A DNA stretch of 64,000 nt from Reyranella sp. (GCA_019750135.1 JAIEOV010000058.1:1-64000); one strand, 5' to 3'. Shown: positions 7,952 through 17,885, counted from the stretch's first letter. Notes: generated by a model not told the origin, from the letters alone. Made by a program: numbers and translations.

Positions 7952-8334
7952 CCCCGGCCTTCACGCTCGACAGCACCTACATCCACCTGCGTCCCGACGA
8001 GAGCGCGCTCGCCATGGAAGGCGGCGCGAAATTCTGGGCCGGCATCGCCGACCGCCACGACCTCGGCCAGGGCCGGTTGATGGGCAGCACCGACCAGAGC
8101 AGGGACTGGGACCATTGGGAGCGCCATCCCGCCGGGGACGAGATCCTCACCCTGCTATCCGGCGAGATGGTGATCGTGCTGGAGGCGGGCGGTGGCGAGC
8201 AGCGCACGACGATCAAGCCCGGCGAAACGTTCATCGTCCCCAAGGGCGCTTGGCATCGCGGCATCGTCACGGCGCCGGGCCGGCTGATGTTCGTGACACC
8301 CGGCGCCGGCACGGAACACAAGCCGGTCGAATAG
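7948..8334 (+). CDS. Single-domain cupin protein
   Basis: A 128-aa small beta-barrel protein. The cupin motif 1 region runs WERHPAGDEILTLLSGEM and motif 2 runs PKGAWHRGIVTAPGRLMF, with His and Glu in positions that could hold a metal ion, although the usual second His of motif 1 (HxH) is not evident. Its ATG overlaps the dehydrogenase stop (ATGA), and the next gene begins on its last base. A role in the same small-molecule pathway as the dehydrogenase is inferred from this coupling only. Confidence 0.85.
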   Translation: MTPAFTLDSTYIHLRPDESALAMEGGAKFWAGIADRHDLGQGRLMGSTDQSRDWDHWERHPAGDEILTLLSGEMVIVLEAGGGEQRTTIKPGETFIVPKGAWHRGIVTAPGRLMFVTPGAGTEHKPVE

Positions 8335-8705
8335 TGCGCCCCGTCGTGGCCTTTCTGGCGGCGCCCATGCTGCCGGCGCTGTTTCCGGCATGGACTGCTT
8401 CCCAAAACGGCAGCTACCACCCGCTCGCTGTATTTGTGCTGTTCTGCGGGGCCTTTTACGCCTTGCAGATCATCGTCGGCGTGCCCGCCCATCTGCTTCT
8501 CCGACGGCTCGGGCTGCAGCAGATCTGGTTCTATGCATTCATCGGCTTCGTCAGTGTTGCCCTACCGTTTTTCGTTTACGGCCATATTCGCGCACCCGCG
8601 CACGACGTGCGCCAAGCACTGTTTCTGGCTGGCTTTCTGGGCCTCCTGGGAGGCATCTCGGGCGCGATCTTCTGGCTGATCGCCCGTCCCAACAGGGCCA
8701 ACTAG
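8334..8705 (+). CDS. Small integral membrane protein, unknown function
   Basis: A 123-aa protein I do not recognise. It starts with GTG at 8334, sharing one base with the cupin stop codon; no better start exists in this frame. Hydrophobic analysis by eye gives four spans (around PVVAFLAAPMLPAL, LAVFVLFCGAFYALQIIVGV, FYAFIGFVSVALPFFVYG and LFLAGFLGLLGGISGAIF) with Arg-rich short loops. It overlaps the convergent HAD gene by 4 nt at its end. Confidence 0.65.
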   Translation: MRPVVAFLAAPMLPALFPAWTASQNGSYHPLAVFVLFCGAFYALQIIVGVPAHLLLRRLGLQQIWFYAFIGFVSVALPFFVYGHIRAPAHDVRQALFLAGFLGLLGGISGAIFWLIARPNRAN

Positions 8706-9295
8706 ATCAGGTCTTTCAGCCGCCGGATGCGCCGATGGGGGTGTTCCGGCATGTCGCCGCGTATATCGAGCAGGACCGTGTTGAAGCCGACCGCCTTGGC
8801 GGCGTCCAGGTTCTTTGGACGATCATCGACAAACACGACCTCCTGCGGCCGAACGCCGAGTCGATCGGCGGCCAGCCGATAGATTTCGGCCGACGGCTTG
8901 CGCAGGCCGAGATCGCCGCTGATGAACCAGTGGTCGATCCAGCGCTCCAGGCCGAACCGCTGGCGGAGCTTCAGCGACCAGCTCGAGATGTCGTTCGAAA
9001 GACAGGCGAGGCGGCCATGGTGCTGCTTGAGCTTGGCGAGCGCGTCCAGCGTGCCTTCGACCAGGCGGTGGCCGGCCAGATAGCTGTCCTCCAGGGAAGG
9101 ATCGACACCCATGCGCCGCCACAAGGCGTCCGGGCCCATCTTGCCCAGGCTCGCCTCGACGTAGTCGCGGTCGATGGCTTCGGCCGACAGGTCAGCGTGG
9201 CCGTGCTTGCCCACGAACGGCACCAGAAGCTCGGCGACGTCGTCGCCCGCCTCGTAGAGGACGCCCATGGCGTCGAGGATTAGGATATCGGCCAT
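8702..9295 (-). CDS. HAD superfamily hydrolase
   Basis: A 197-aa haloacid dehalogenase-fold hydrolase. The four motifs are present: motif I ILDAMGVLYE, motif II CLSNDIS, motif III lysine in LRKPSAEIY, and motif IV VVFVDDRPKN. In motif I the second Asp of the phosphatase-type DxD is replaced by Met (DAMGV), resembling the DAYGT of 2-haloacid dehalogenases, so it may not act as a classical phosphatase. ATG 9295 is preferred over upstream frame extension. The substrate is unknown. Confidence 0.85.
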   Translation of the reverse strand: MADILILDAMGVLYEAGDDVAELLVPFVGKHGHADLSAEAIDRDYVEASLGKMGPDALWRRMGVDPSLEDSYLAGHRLVEGTLDALAKLKQHHGRLACLSNDISSWSLKLRQRFGLERWIDHWFISGDLGLRKPSAEIYRLAADRLGVRPQEVVFVDDRPKNLDAAKAVGFNTVLLDIRGDMPEHPHRRIRRLKDLI

Positions 9296-9319
9296 GTTCT
9301 GCCCCCGCCGGGCAGGCCT

Positions 9320-9348
9320 TTGACAGGCAACGGCCGTCGCTGTAAATA
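9320..9348 (+). promoter_or_regulatory. Candidate sigma70 promoter of rho
   Basis: TTGACA (9320-9325), a 17-nt spacer and a weak -10 TAAATA (9343-9348) lie about 135 nt before rho. The long leader would suit the autogenous control known for rho in other bacteria. The -10 matches the consensus poorly. Confidence 0.4.
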
Positions 9349-9483
9349 GCCGCCACCTAGGGCCCTTGGCGCCGCCTCCCCGGCGGTGAACGACGGGGTC
9401 CACACTGAACGTCACAGCGCAATTTCAGACAGCCGCAACCTGCGGCGGTGGCGCGTGCGTTATCTCCCACCTGATTGAGAAAC

Positions 9484-10863
<1,380 letters not shown>

Positions 10864-10869
10864 CGGTTC

Positions 10870-11484
10870 ATGAAAGCGCTGGTCGTCGTCGGCCATCCCG
10901 CTCCCGGAAGTTTTTGCCGCGCCATTGCGGACAGCATCCGGCAGACGTGGGCCGCGGCGGGCTGCGAGGTCTACTTCCACGATCTGGTCGAGGAGGGGTT
11001 CGATCCCCGGCTGACCGCCGCCGAGACACGCGGCCAGTCCTCGACCGATCCTCTGGTCCGCCGGCACATCGCCGAACTGAAGGACAGCGATCTTCTGGCC
11101 GTCGTCCATCCCAACTGCTGGGGCGCGCCGCCGGCCCTCATGAAGGGCTGGATCGACCGCGTGTTCGCGCCGGACGCGGCCTACGGCTTCGCCAAGGGCG
11201 TCGACCAGGGCGACGTGCCGATCGGCCTTTTGACCACCAAGGCAGCTCTGATCGTCAACACCGGCAACACGCCGCTGGACCGCGAGCGCGACACCTTCGG
11301 CGATCCGCTGGAGCGCATGTGGCGCGATTGCATCCTGAGCTACTGCGGCGTCCGCCACGTCTTGCGCACGCTGATCGGTGTCGTCGCGACAAGCTCGGAC
11401 GATGAGCGGCAGCGCTGGCTGGCCGAGGTGACCGCGCTGGCCGATAAGGCCGCATCGACCGCCATCCAGGACGGAGCGACCTGA
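10870..11484 (+). CDS. NAD(P)H dehydrogenase (quinone)-like flavoprotein
   Basis: A 204-aa flavodoxin-fold protein of the NQO1/KefF-type family, using FAD or FMN to reduce quinones with NAD(P)H. It begins MKALVVVGHPAPGSF, the flavin-phosphate loop, and has the central VVHPNCWGAPPALMKGWIDR, typical of the family, followed by KAALIVNTGNTP. It starts 6 nt after rho and is probably co-transcribed, an unusual partner for rho. It converges on the luciferase-like gene with a 26-nt gap. Confidence 0.9.
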   Translation: MKALVVVGHPAPGSFCRAIADSIRQTWAAAGCEVYFHDLVEEGFDPRLTAAETRGQSSTDPLVRRHIAELKDSDLLAVVHPNCWGAPPALMKGWIDRVFAPDAAYGFAKGVDQGDVPIGLLTTKAALIVNTGNTPLDRERDTFGDPLERMWRDCILSYCGVRHVLRTLIGVVATSSDDERQRWLAEVTALADKAASTAIQDGAT

Positions 11485-11510
11485 GCAAAGCCGAGCGTCC
11501 GACGCGGGCG

Positions 11511-12359
11511 TCATCCGAGAGCCTCGGCCAGCGCCTTCCGTGCGGCGACGATGGCCGGCAATGCGGCCCGGGGGTCGCGGTCGGGGGGCGCGACGAGGTT
11601 TATGTGACTTACCCCGCCCGCCGCCAGCTTGCGGCCCCTTTCCAACGTGCCTTTCAGGTCATCGCCCACGACGAGCGGTCCGCGCACCTTCAGCTTCGAC
11701 GGATCTCGTCCACCTTCGCGCATGTACTGCTGCAGGCGAGGGATGTCGGGGAGGGGATCTCCAAGCGACATCCAGCCGTCTGCCAGGCGCGCCACGCGGC
11801 GAAGGGCTGTTTCTCCCGACTCGCTTCCCATCCAGATCGGTATCGGCGGAATGGCGGTGCGATTGAGTCCGACCCTTTCGAGCGTGTGATAGCGTCCCTC
11901 GAAAGTGACGTAGGGCTCCGACCAGAGCCGTCGCAACACGGCAATCTGCTCTTCGATCCGCTTCCCTCGTCCGCGGATGTCCTGCCCGAGCGCGCGATAC
12001 TCGGCCGCGTTCCAGCTTATGCCAATGCCGAGCTCGAAGCGGCCGCGGCTCAGGATTGCGAGCTCGGCGGATTGCTTCGCTGCCAATGCGGTGGGCCAGG
12101 CAGGCAGGATGAGGATGCCGGTGATGAAGTGGATGCGTTGTGTGATGCCGGCCAAGTAGGAGAACGTGACCATCGGGTCGTAGAACGGCCCGACATATTG
12201 GCGGTCGGGCCGTTGTGGATTTGTGCCGGATGGCTGCGCCAGGACATGGCCGCTGGTCGAGGTGAAGTCGAAGCCCGCGTCCTCGAGCGTCTGGACGTAG
12301 TCCTTGACCGCATCGAAGTCCGGGAATGCCGTGATGGGGATTGGGCTGCCATAGTGCAT
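11511..12359 (-). CDS. Luciferase-like (LLM class) flavin/F420-dependent oxidoreductase
   Basis: A 282-aa TIM-barrel flavin-dependent monooxygenase or F420-dependent reductase of the bacterial luciferase superfamily. Recognisable elements are FTSTSGHVL near residue 32, HFITGILILPAWPTALAAKQ, the family signature GRFELGIGISWNAAEY and PIPIWMGSESGETALRRVA near the substrate end. A good Shine-Dalgarno (AGGAGAG) precedes the ATG on the minus strand. Cofactor choice (FMN or F420) cannot be told from sequence. Confidence 0.9.
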   Translation of the reverse strand: MHYGSPIPITAFPDFDAVKDYVQTLEDAGFDFTSTSGHVLAQPSGTNPQRPDRQYVGPFYDPMVTFSYLAGITQRIHFITGILILPAWPTALAAKQSAELAILSRGRFELGIGISWNAAEYRALGQDIRGRGKRIEEQIAVLRRLWSEPYVTFEGRYHTLERVGLNRTAIPPIPIWMGSESGETALRRVARLADGWMSLGDPLPDIPRLQQYMREGGRDPSKLKVRGPLVVGDDLKGTLERGRKLAAGGVSHINLVAPPDRDPRAALPAIVAARKALAEALG

Positions 12360-12818
12360 TGCTACTCTCCTGTCCCGGTGGCGCTCCGGGCGCGGTTTGC
12401 CAGCAGTGCTGGCAGTTCAAGCAGTGGTATCTACTCTGCCACCGCCTCTATACGCGGCCCCTTCTGGAGCGCCAAAAGTCACGATAGCGAAACGCCAATG
12501 CGCGCAGGGACGTACGCGCGGAGAGCAACTTCAGTTATTGACAAGAACGGCGGTGCTGGATAGAGTGCGGTGTCTGTCGCTCTAGGCATCGTCTATCCGA
12601 TCCCCAACAGCTGGCCGGTGGGCCCCGTTCGGCGAAGCCACGGTGCGCGGAGTCGATGGCGCGAATGTCGGGCGAAACTCTTGCCAATGCAAAATCGCCA
12701 TCGGAACTGTCCGAATTACCCAAGGGAGTCAAAAAAGGGCCGAAACATCGCGGTCTTCTGCGGGTTGAATTAAGACAGGGCTGACCTGTCTTAATTCTTC
12801 CGAATTCCCAGAGATGTC
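12360..12818. other. 459-nt gap without a supported gene
   Basis: The stretch holds the upstream region of the luciferase-like gene and, near 12767-12797, a palindrome. Short open frames exist on both strands but none shows a ribosome site, family similarity or codon use like the neighbours. Base composition in the middle (about 12660-12800) is less GC-rich, which could mark a decayed element; I recognise no transposase. Confidence 0.6.
12767..12797 (-). terminator. Palindrome after aroE, possible terminator
   Basis: Perfect 13-nt arms GAATTAAGACAGG and CCTGTCTTAATTC with a 5-nt loop lie 22 nt beyond the aroE stop in the direction of aroE transcription. A T-run (CCCTTTTTT on the minus strand) occurs only about 30 nt further. 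It may serve as terminator or be the end of a lost mobile element. Confidence 0.5.
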
Positions 12819-13709
12819 TCACACCCCTAGATCGGCGGCGACGGCGCGGCGCTGCTCGGCGCTGACGTCGACCTTGACGCCGAACCACGCTTCGAAGCCG
12901 ACGCGGCCCTGGTGCAGCAGCATGCCGAGACCATCGACACATCGGTTGCCGCGGCCTCGGGCAGCGGCCAGCAGTGCCGTCTCCAGCGGCACATAGACGA
13001 TGTCGTAGACCGTCGCGCTATGCGGCAGGTAGGATAGGTCGAGGTCGAGCGCCGGCTGGCCCTTCATCCCGAGCGACGTCGTGTTGACGAGAAGCGTTAC
13101 GTCCTTCAGTGCCCGGTCTCGGTCGGCCCAGTTGTCGACCACGATCTGCCGTCCGTCACCGGGCGTGAAGGCGACGCCGAGATCGACGGCGGAGGTCTTC
13201 GTGCGGTTCACCAGACGCAGTTCGGGCACGCCGGCCTCGACCAATGTGGCCACGATTGCGCGCGCGGCACCACCGGCGCCCATCACCGTCACCGGGCCCG
13301 CCTGTGCGGTCCAGTGCGGGACGTTGTAGCGGAGGGCTTCGAGGAAGCCGAAGCCGTCGCTGTTGTGGCCCTCGAGCGTGCCGTCGGCCTGCTTGATCAC
13401 CGTGTTCACCGCACCGATGTGCTTGGCCAGCGGATCGATGCGATCGAGCAACGGCATGATGTCGATCTTGTGCGGCAGGGTTAGGTTGCAGCCGCGCGCA
13501 TTGGGCGTGCGCTTGAGGAAGCCGATGAGCTCTTCCAGCGCGGTGCGCTTGGGCTCGACCGGCAGGCGACCATAGTGGCCGCTGACGCCGTGCTGTCTCA
13601 GCCAGAAGCCATGCAGGGCCGGCGAGCGCGAATGCTCGACCGGCCAGCCGACGATGGCGGCGAAGGGCCGGCCATCGGCTTCGCGCAAAAGGGTCTCGTA
13701 GGGGCTCAT
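12819..13709 (-). CDS. aroE: Shikimate dehydrogenase (NADP+)
   Basis: Reduces 3-dehydroshikimate to shikimate in aromatic amino-acid synthesis. The 296-aa protein has the shikimate-binding EHSRSPALHGFW (25-36), catalytic Lys81 in NLTLPHK, Asp118 in HNSDGFGF, the NADP loop GAGGAAR (144-150), the NRT phosphate-binding motif and C-terminal DGLGMLLHQG. Its start overlaps the maf stop by 4 nt. In many alphaproteobacteria maf-aroE runs into coaE-dnaQ on one strand; here maf-aroE points the other way. Confidence 0.96.
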   Translation of the reverse strand: MSPYETLLREADGRPFAAIVGWPVEHSRSPALHGFWLRQHGVSGHYGRLPVEPKRTALEELIGFLKRTPNARGCNLTLPHKIDIMPLLDRIDPLAKHIGAVNTVIKQADGTLEGHNSDGFGFLEALRYNVPHWTAQAGPVTVMGAGGAARAIVATLVEAGVPELRLVNRTKTSAVDLGVAFTPGDGRQIVVDNWADRDRALKDVTLLVNTTSLGMKGQPALDLDLSYLPHSATVYDIVYVPLETALLAAARGRGNRCVDGLGMLLHQGRVGFEAWFGVKVDVSAEQRRAVAADLGV

Positions 13710-14305
13710 GCCGTTTTCTCCAGACCGATTCCGTGCTCCGCCAGGAAGGCCAGGAGAGGCAGCAATGGCAGGCCGAGCACCGTGAAATAGTCGCCTTCGA
13801 TGCGGGTGAAGAGATGCGCGCCCAGCCCTTCGAGCTGGTAGGCGCCGACCGAGGCGCAGACCGCCTCACCGGCCTGGGCCAGATAGGCGTCGACGAAGGC
13901 GTCGGTGAAGGGTCGCATGGTCAACCGGCCGGTCTCGGTCGTGTGCCACAGGCGAGCGCCGTTCTTTGCGACGACGACCGACGAGACCAGCTCGTGCGTA
14001 TGACCGCCCAGCGCCTTTAGCTGCTCACGCGCCGCGGCAAGGTTGGCCGGCTTGTCATAAAACTTGCCCTCGCAGGCGAGCGTCGAATCCGCGCCGATCA
14101 CGAAGGCGCCGGGCCGGCGCGTCGACACGCGCAGCGCCTTCATCTCGGCCAAGGTGGTGGCGATGTCCTGCGCCGTGGCGCTTTCGCCCAGCAGGCTCAA
14201 CTTCACCTCGTCCTCGTCGACGCCCGACGGCTCGACCGTGAAATCGAGACCGACATTCTGCAGCATCTGTCGGCGGGAAGGGCTGGCGGAAGCGAGGATG
14301 AGCAT
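13706..14305 (-). CDS. maf: Maf family nucleoside triphosphate pyrophosphatase
   Basis: A 199-aa Maf/YhdE/YceF family enzyme that hydrolyses non-standard or selected NTPs to monophosphates, a house-cleaning role also linked to septum control. It shows LILASASPSRRQML (2-15), VDEDEVK, the central FVIGADSTL (68-76) and KPANLAAAREQL, then GAYQLEGLGAHLFTRIEGDY. It sits 9 nt after the PQQ dehydrogenase gene and overlaps aroE, so the three likely form one minus-strand operon. Confidence 0.93.
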   Translation of the reverse strand: MLILASASPSRRQMLQNVGLDFTVEPSGVDEDEVKLSLLGESATAQDIATTLAEMKALRVSTRRPGAFVIGADSTLACEGKFYDKPANLAAAREQLKALGGHTHELVSSVVVAKNGARLWHTTETGRLTMRPFTDAFVDAYLAQAGEAVCASVGAYQLEGLGAHLFTRIEGDYFTVLGLPLLPLLAFLAEHGIGLEKTA

Positions 14306-14314
14306 CGGACTCGG

Positions 14315-15445
14315 TCAGGCGGGCTCGAGGCGGAACAAGCCGCCATCGTCGGCGTGGGTGACGAGGTACAGGAGCCCGTCGGGCCCCTGTCGCACGTCGC
14401 GGATATAGGGAAGCCGGCCGACGAGCAACCGCTCCTCACCGCGATAGCGTTCACCGTCGAGCTCGATGCGGAACAGCGCATCGTTCGACAGCGCACCGGT
14501 GAAGAGCGAACCCTTCCAGCCGGGGAACCGGTCGGCGGCATAGAAGCAGAGGCCGCAGGGTGAGATCGACGGCACCCAGACACGCACCGGGTCTTCCATG
14601 CCGGGCAAGGCCTTGTGCGGGCTGATGATGGCGCCGCTGTAGTCGATGCCGTAGGTGGCGCGCGGCCAGCCGTAGTTGGCGCCGGCCTTCAGGAGATTGA
14701 GCTCGTCGCCGCCGCGCGGGCCGTGCTCGACCTCCCACATGCGGCCGGTCTCGGGGTGCATGGCCAGCCCCTGCGGATTGCGATGGCCCCAGGTGAAGAT
14801 CTCCGGCCGCACGTTGGGCTGGCCGACGAAGGGATTGTCCGCCGGCACCGTGCCGTCGTCCCTGAGCCGCACGACCTTGCCGCCGAGGTCGTTGAGATCC
14901 TGTGCCCGGTCGCGCTGATAGCGTTCACCCGTGGTGACGTACATCAGGCCGGAACGGTCGAAGGCGATGCGCGAGCCGAAGTGCAAGCCGCCCGAGGCGC
15001 GCGGCAGAGCCTCGAATATCGTCCTGACGCCGCGCAGGGCGCCATCACCCAGCTCGGCCCGCGCCACGGTGGTCACCGCCCCACCCGATCCCTCGGCCGA
15101 GTAGGAGAGATACAGGGTGCGGTTCTGGGCGAAGTTCGGATGCAGGCAGACATCGAGCAGGCCGCCCTGGCTGCGGGCATAGACCTTTGGCACGCCGCCT
15201 AACGGCGCGCGCTCCAGCCGGCCGTTGGCGAACATGCGCAGCCGTCCCGGCCGCTCGGTCACCAGGATGCGCCCGTCGGGCAGGAAGGCGATGGACCAGG
15301 GCTGCTCGAGGTCGCGCGCCAAGGTCACCAGCCGGTAATTGGCCTTGCTGCTCTCGAGGAGTTCCTGGCCACGCGCGATCGACGGCGCGGCCAGTGTCGC
15401 TTGTAGCGCAGCGGTTGCAGTCAGGATGATTTCGCGTCTTCGCAT
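14315..15445 (-). CDS. PQQ-dependent sugar dehydrogenase (sorbosone/aldose type), exported
   Basis: A 376-aa periplasmic six-bladed beta-propeller that oxidises sugars with PQQ. The N-terminus MRRREIILTATAALQATLAAP resembles a twin-arginine signal, and processing near SIARG-QEL is plausible. Family motifs include PWSIAFLPDGRILVTERPG, HFGSRIAFDRSGLMYVTTGE, TWGHRNPQGLAMHP and EVEHGPRGGDELNLL, which contain the usual catalytic His and Ca/PQQ-binding residues. ATG 15445 has GGAGAG upstream. No PQQ synthesis genes are in this window, so the cofactor must come from elsewhere. Confidence 0.9.
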   Translation of the reverse strand: MRRREIILTATAALQATLAAPSIARGQELLESSKANYRLVTLARDLEQPWSIAFLPDGRILVTERPGRLRMFANGRLERAPLGGVPKVYARSQGGLLDVCLHPNFAQNRTLYLSYSAEGSGGAVTTVARAELGDGALRGVRTIFEALPRASGGLHFGSRIAFDRSGLMYVTTGERYQRDRAQDLNDLGGKVVRLRDDGTVPADNPFVGQPNVRPEIFTWGHRNPQGLAMHPETGRMWEVEHGPRGGDELNLLKAGANYGWPRATYGIDYSGAIISPHKALPGMEDPVRVWVPSISPCGLCFYAADRFPGWKGSLFTGALSNDALFRIELDGERYRGEERLLVGRLPYIRDVRQGPDGLLYLVTHADDGGLFRLEPA

Positions 15446-15524
15446 CGACTCTCCAAGGACCGCCACTATACTCACGCCCTTGGCCGACGGGCGTTCCTGA
15501 ATTGGCAAACACGGGGAGCATAAA

Positions 15525-16502
15525 ATGCCGAAATCGATCCTGATGCATGAGAATGGCGGACCGGAGAAGATGCAGCTCGAGGACGTCGAGGTCGGCAAGC
15601 CCGGCCCCGGCCAGGTTAAGATCAGGCACACCGCCATCGGCCTCAACTTCATCGACGTCTATACCCGCTCGGGCCTCTACCAGACGCCGCTGCCCAACGC
15701 GGTCGGCCGCGAGGCGGCCGGCGTGATCGTCGAGGTCGGGCCCAGGGCCAAGGGCTTCAAGAAGGGCGACCGCGTCGCCTATTGCGGCGTGCTGGGTGCC
15801 TACTGCCAGGAGCGCGTCATGGGCGTCGAGCAGCTCGTGAAGGTGCCCAAGGGCGTGAGCGACGAGCAGGCCGCGGCCATCATGCTGAAGGGCATGACGA
15901 CGGAGTACCTGGTCGACCGCACCGCCAAGCCGTGGCTCAAGAAGGGCGACATCGTGCTGTTCCACGCCGCCGCTGGCGGCGTCGGCCTGCTGTTCGGCCA
16001 GTGGGCCAAGGCGCGCGGTTACCAGGCGATCGGCACCGTGTCGTCGCCCGAGAAGGCCGCGCTGGCCAAGAAGAACGGCTACAAGTGGGTGATCAACTAC
16101 AGCAAGGAAGACGTCGTCGCCAGGGTGAAGGAGATCACCAAGGGCAAGGGCGTGCCGGTGGTGTTCGACGGCGTCGGCAAGGATACCTGGAACGCCTCGC
16201 TCGACAGCCTGCAGCCGCGCGGCCTGATGGTGTCGTTCGGCAATGCCTCGGGCGCCGTTCCGCCGCAGCCGCCGGGAATTCTCACGGCCAAGGGCTCGCT
16301 CTACCTGACGCGTCCCAGCCTCGGCAACTACACGGCCAATCGCAAGGAGCTCGAGGCCAGCGCGAACTCGCTGTTCAAGATGGTCAAGAGCGGCAAGGTC
16401 AAGATCGCCATCGACCAGCGCTATCCGCTGGCCGAGGCGGCGCAAGCCCACATCGACCTCGAAGCGCGTAAGACCACCGGCCAGACCGTGCTGGTGCCGT
16501 AA
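15525..16502 (+). CDS. NADPH:quinone oxidoreductase, zeta-crystallin-like MDR protein
   Basis: A 325-aa zinc-independent medium-chain dehydrogenase/reductase of the quinone oxidoreductase type. It has HTAIGLNFIDVYTRSGLY near residue 36, the domain junction GREAAGVIVEVG, GMTTEYLVDRT, and the nucleotide-binding HAAAGGVGLLFGQWA (about 146-160). It is divergent from the PQQ dehydrogenase with a 79-nt shared promoter region, and coaE follows after 23 nt. Confidence 0.92.
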   Translation: MPKSILMHENGGPEKMQLEDVEVGKPGPGQVKIRHTAIGLNFIDVYTRSGLYQTPLPNAVGREAAGVIVEVGPRAKGFKKGDRVAYCGVLGAYCQERVMGVEQLVKVPKGVSDEQAAAIMLKGMTTEYLVDRTAKPWLKKGDIVLFHAAAGGVGLLFGQWAKARGYQAIGTVSSPEKAALAKKNGYKWVINYSKEDVVARVKEITKGKGVPVVFDGVGKDTWNASLDSLQPRGLMVSFGNASGAVPPQPPGILTAKGSLYLTRPSLGNYTANRKELEASANSLFKMVKSGKVKIAIDQRYPLAEAAQAHIDLEARKTTGQTVLVP

Positions 16503-16525
16503 GCAGGTAGCCGGCGTTCAACCAG

Positions 16526-17188
16526 ATGATGATCGTCGGGCTCACCGGCTCGATCGGCATGGGCAAGTCGACCGCAGCGAAGATGCTGCGGCAGATGGGC
16601 GTGCCCGTGTACGACGCCGATGCCAATGTGCACGCCGTCCAGGCCAAGGGCGGCGTGGCCTTGCCGGCCATCGAGGCGGCGTTCCCCGGCGTGGTGAAGG
16701 ACGGCGTGCTCGACCGCCAGGCGCTGGGCGCGCGTGTGTTCGGCAACAAGGAGGCCCTGCGCAGGCTCGAGGCTATCGTCCATCCCCTGGTCGGCCAGCG
16801 CCAGCGCGCCTTCCTGAAAGGTGCGGCCCGGCGCGGCGAGAAGCTGGTCGTGCTCGACATCCCGCTGCTGTTCGAGGGCGCGGGCGAGCGGCGTGTCGAT
16901 GCCACCCTGGTGGTGAGCGCACCGGCGTTCCTGCAGCGCCGGCGCGTGATGGCGCGGCCCGGCATGTCGACGGAACGGTTCGAGGGCATCCTGCGCCAGC
17001 AGGTCCCCGATGCGCTGAAGCGGCGCAAGGCCACCATCGTCATCCCGACAGGGCTCGGGCTGGCGCCGACGCGACAGACGCTTGCGAAGGCGGTGTCGAC
17101 GCTGAAGAAGCGCCGCGGGCGCTTCTGGCCGGCCAATCCATGGCGCGAACGATTCACAGCCCAGCTTGCGCGTCAGCGGCGGAAGTAA
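16526..17188 (+). CDS. coaE: Dephospho-CoA kinase
   Basis: Phosphorylates the ribose 3'-OH of dephospho-CoA, the last step of CoA synthesis; with coaBC this gives two CoA-pathway genes in the window. The 220-aa P-loop kinase has GLTGSIGMGKST (5-16), the acceptor-site YDADANVH, HPLVGQRQR and the lid DIPLLFEGAGE. Two tandem ATG codons begin the gene; either may be used. The C-terminus (after about 175) is longer and more basic than in E. coli. It lies just before dnaQ. Confidence 0.93.
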   Translation: MMIVGLTGSIGMGKSTAAKMLRQMGVPVYDADANVHAVQAKGGVALPAIEAAFPGVVKDGVLDRQALGARVFGNKEALRRLEAIVHPLVGQRQRAFLKGAARRGEKLVVLDIPLLFEGAGERRVDATLVVSAPAFLQRRRVMARPGMSTERFEGILRQQVPDALKRRKATIVIPTGLGLAPTRQTLAKAVSTLKKRRGRFWPANPWRERFTAQLARQRRK

Positions 17189-17201
17189 GCTACAAGACCT
17201 G

Positions 17202-17882
17202 ATGCGTGAAATCGTTCTCGACACCGAGACCACGGGCCTCGATCCGTTGGCCGGTCATCGCGTGGTCGAGGTGGGCTGCATCGAGCTCCTGAACACCGTC
17301 GCCACCGGCAAGACGTTCCACGTCTACTTCAACCCGGAAATGGCCATGCCGATGGGCGCGCAGGACATTCACGGCCTCAGCGACGAGTTCTTGGCCGACA
17401 AGCCCCTGTTCGCCGACAAGGTCGAGGAGTTCCTGGAATTCATCGGCGACGCCCAGCTGGTGATCCACAACGCGCAGTTCGACATCGGCTTCCTCAATGC
17501 CGAGCTGGAACGCGTCGGCAAGGCCAAGCTCACCAACGCCTATGTCGACACCGTCTCGGTGGCGCGGCGCAAGTTCCCGGGGCAGCGCGTCAGCCTCGAC
17601 GCGCTCTGCGAGCGCTTCAGCATCGACAATTCCAACCGCATCAAGCACGGCGCTCTGCTCGACTCGGAGCTTCTGGCCGAGGTCTATCTCGAGCTGAGCG
17701 GCGGCCGGCAGCGCGACCTCGGCCTGGCGGCGGAGATCGCGGGCGGCGTGACGGCGGTCCTGGTCGCGAGCAACCTGCCGGTGCGCCCGCCGCGGCCGCA
17801 CGAGGCGAGCGCGGCCGAGCTCGCGGCGCACGCCGAGTTCCTGAAACAGATCAGCGATCCGCTGTGGCTCAAGGCCGCTTAG
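17202..17882 (+). CDS. dnaQ: DNA polymerase III epsilon subunit, 3'-5' proofreading exonuclease
   Basis: A 226-aa DEDDh exonuclease of the replicative polymerase core. ExoI is VLDTETTGLDP (Asp7, Glu9), ExoII HNAQFDIGF (Asp94) and ExoIII HGALLDSELLAEVY (His149, Asp154). A C-terminal tail with the polymerase-alpha-binding region follows. ATG 17202 matches the family start, although the frame is open upstream into coaE. The coaE-dnaQ order is widespread in Alphaproteobacteria. Confidence 0.96.
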   Translation: MREIVLDTETTGLDPLAGHRVVEVGCIELLNTVATGKTFHVYFNPEMAMPMGAQDIHGLSDEFLADKPLFADKVEEFLEFIGDAQLVIHNAQFDIGFLNAELERVGKAKLTNAYVDTVSVARRKFPGQRVSLDALCERFSIDNSNRIKHGALLDSELLAEVYLELSGGRQRDLGLAAEIAGGVTAVLVASNLPVRPPRPHEASAAELAAHAEFLKQISDPLWLKAA

Positions 17883-17885
17883 CAG

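Noticed and set aside
10995..11008. GGTTCGATCCCCGG, like a tRNA T-loop
   Set aside because: It is inside the NQO1-like gene in frame, and no acceptor or anticodon stem lies at the right distance.
12535..12942. A 135-codon minus-strand frame crossing the aroE end
   Set aside because: It overlaps the palindrome and aroE in another frame, starts with a low-complexity Arg-rich segment and has no ribosome site.
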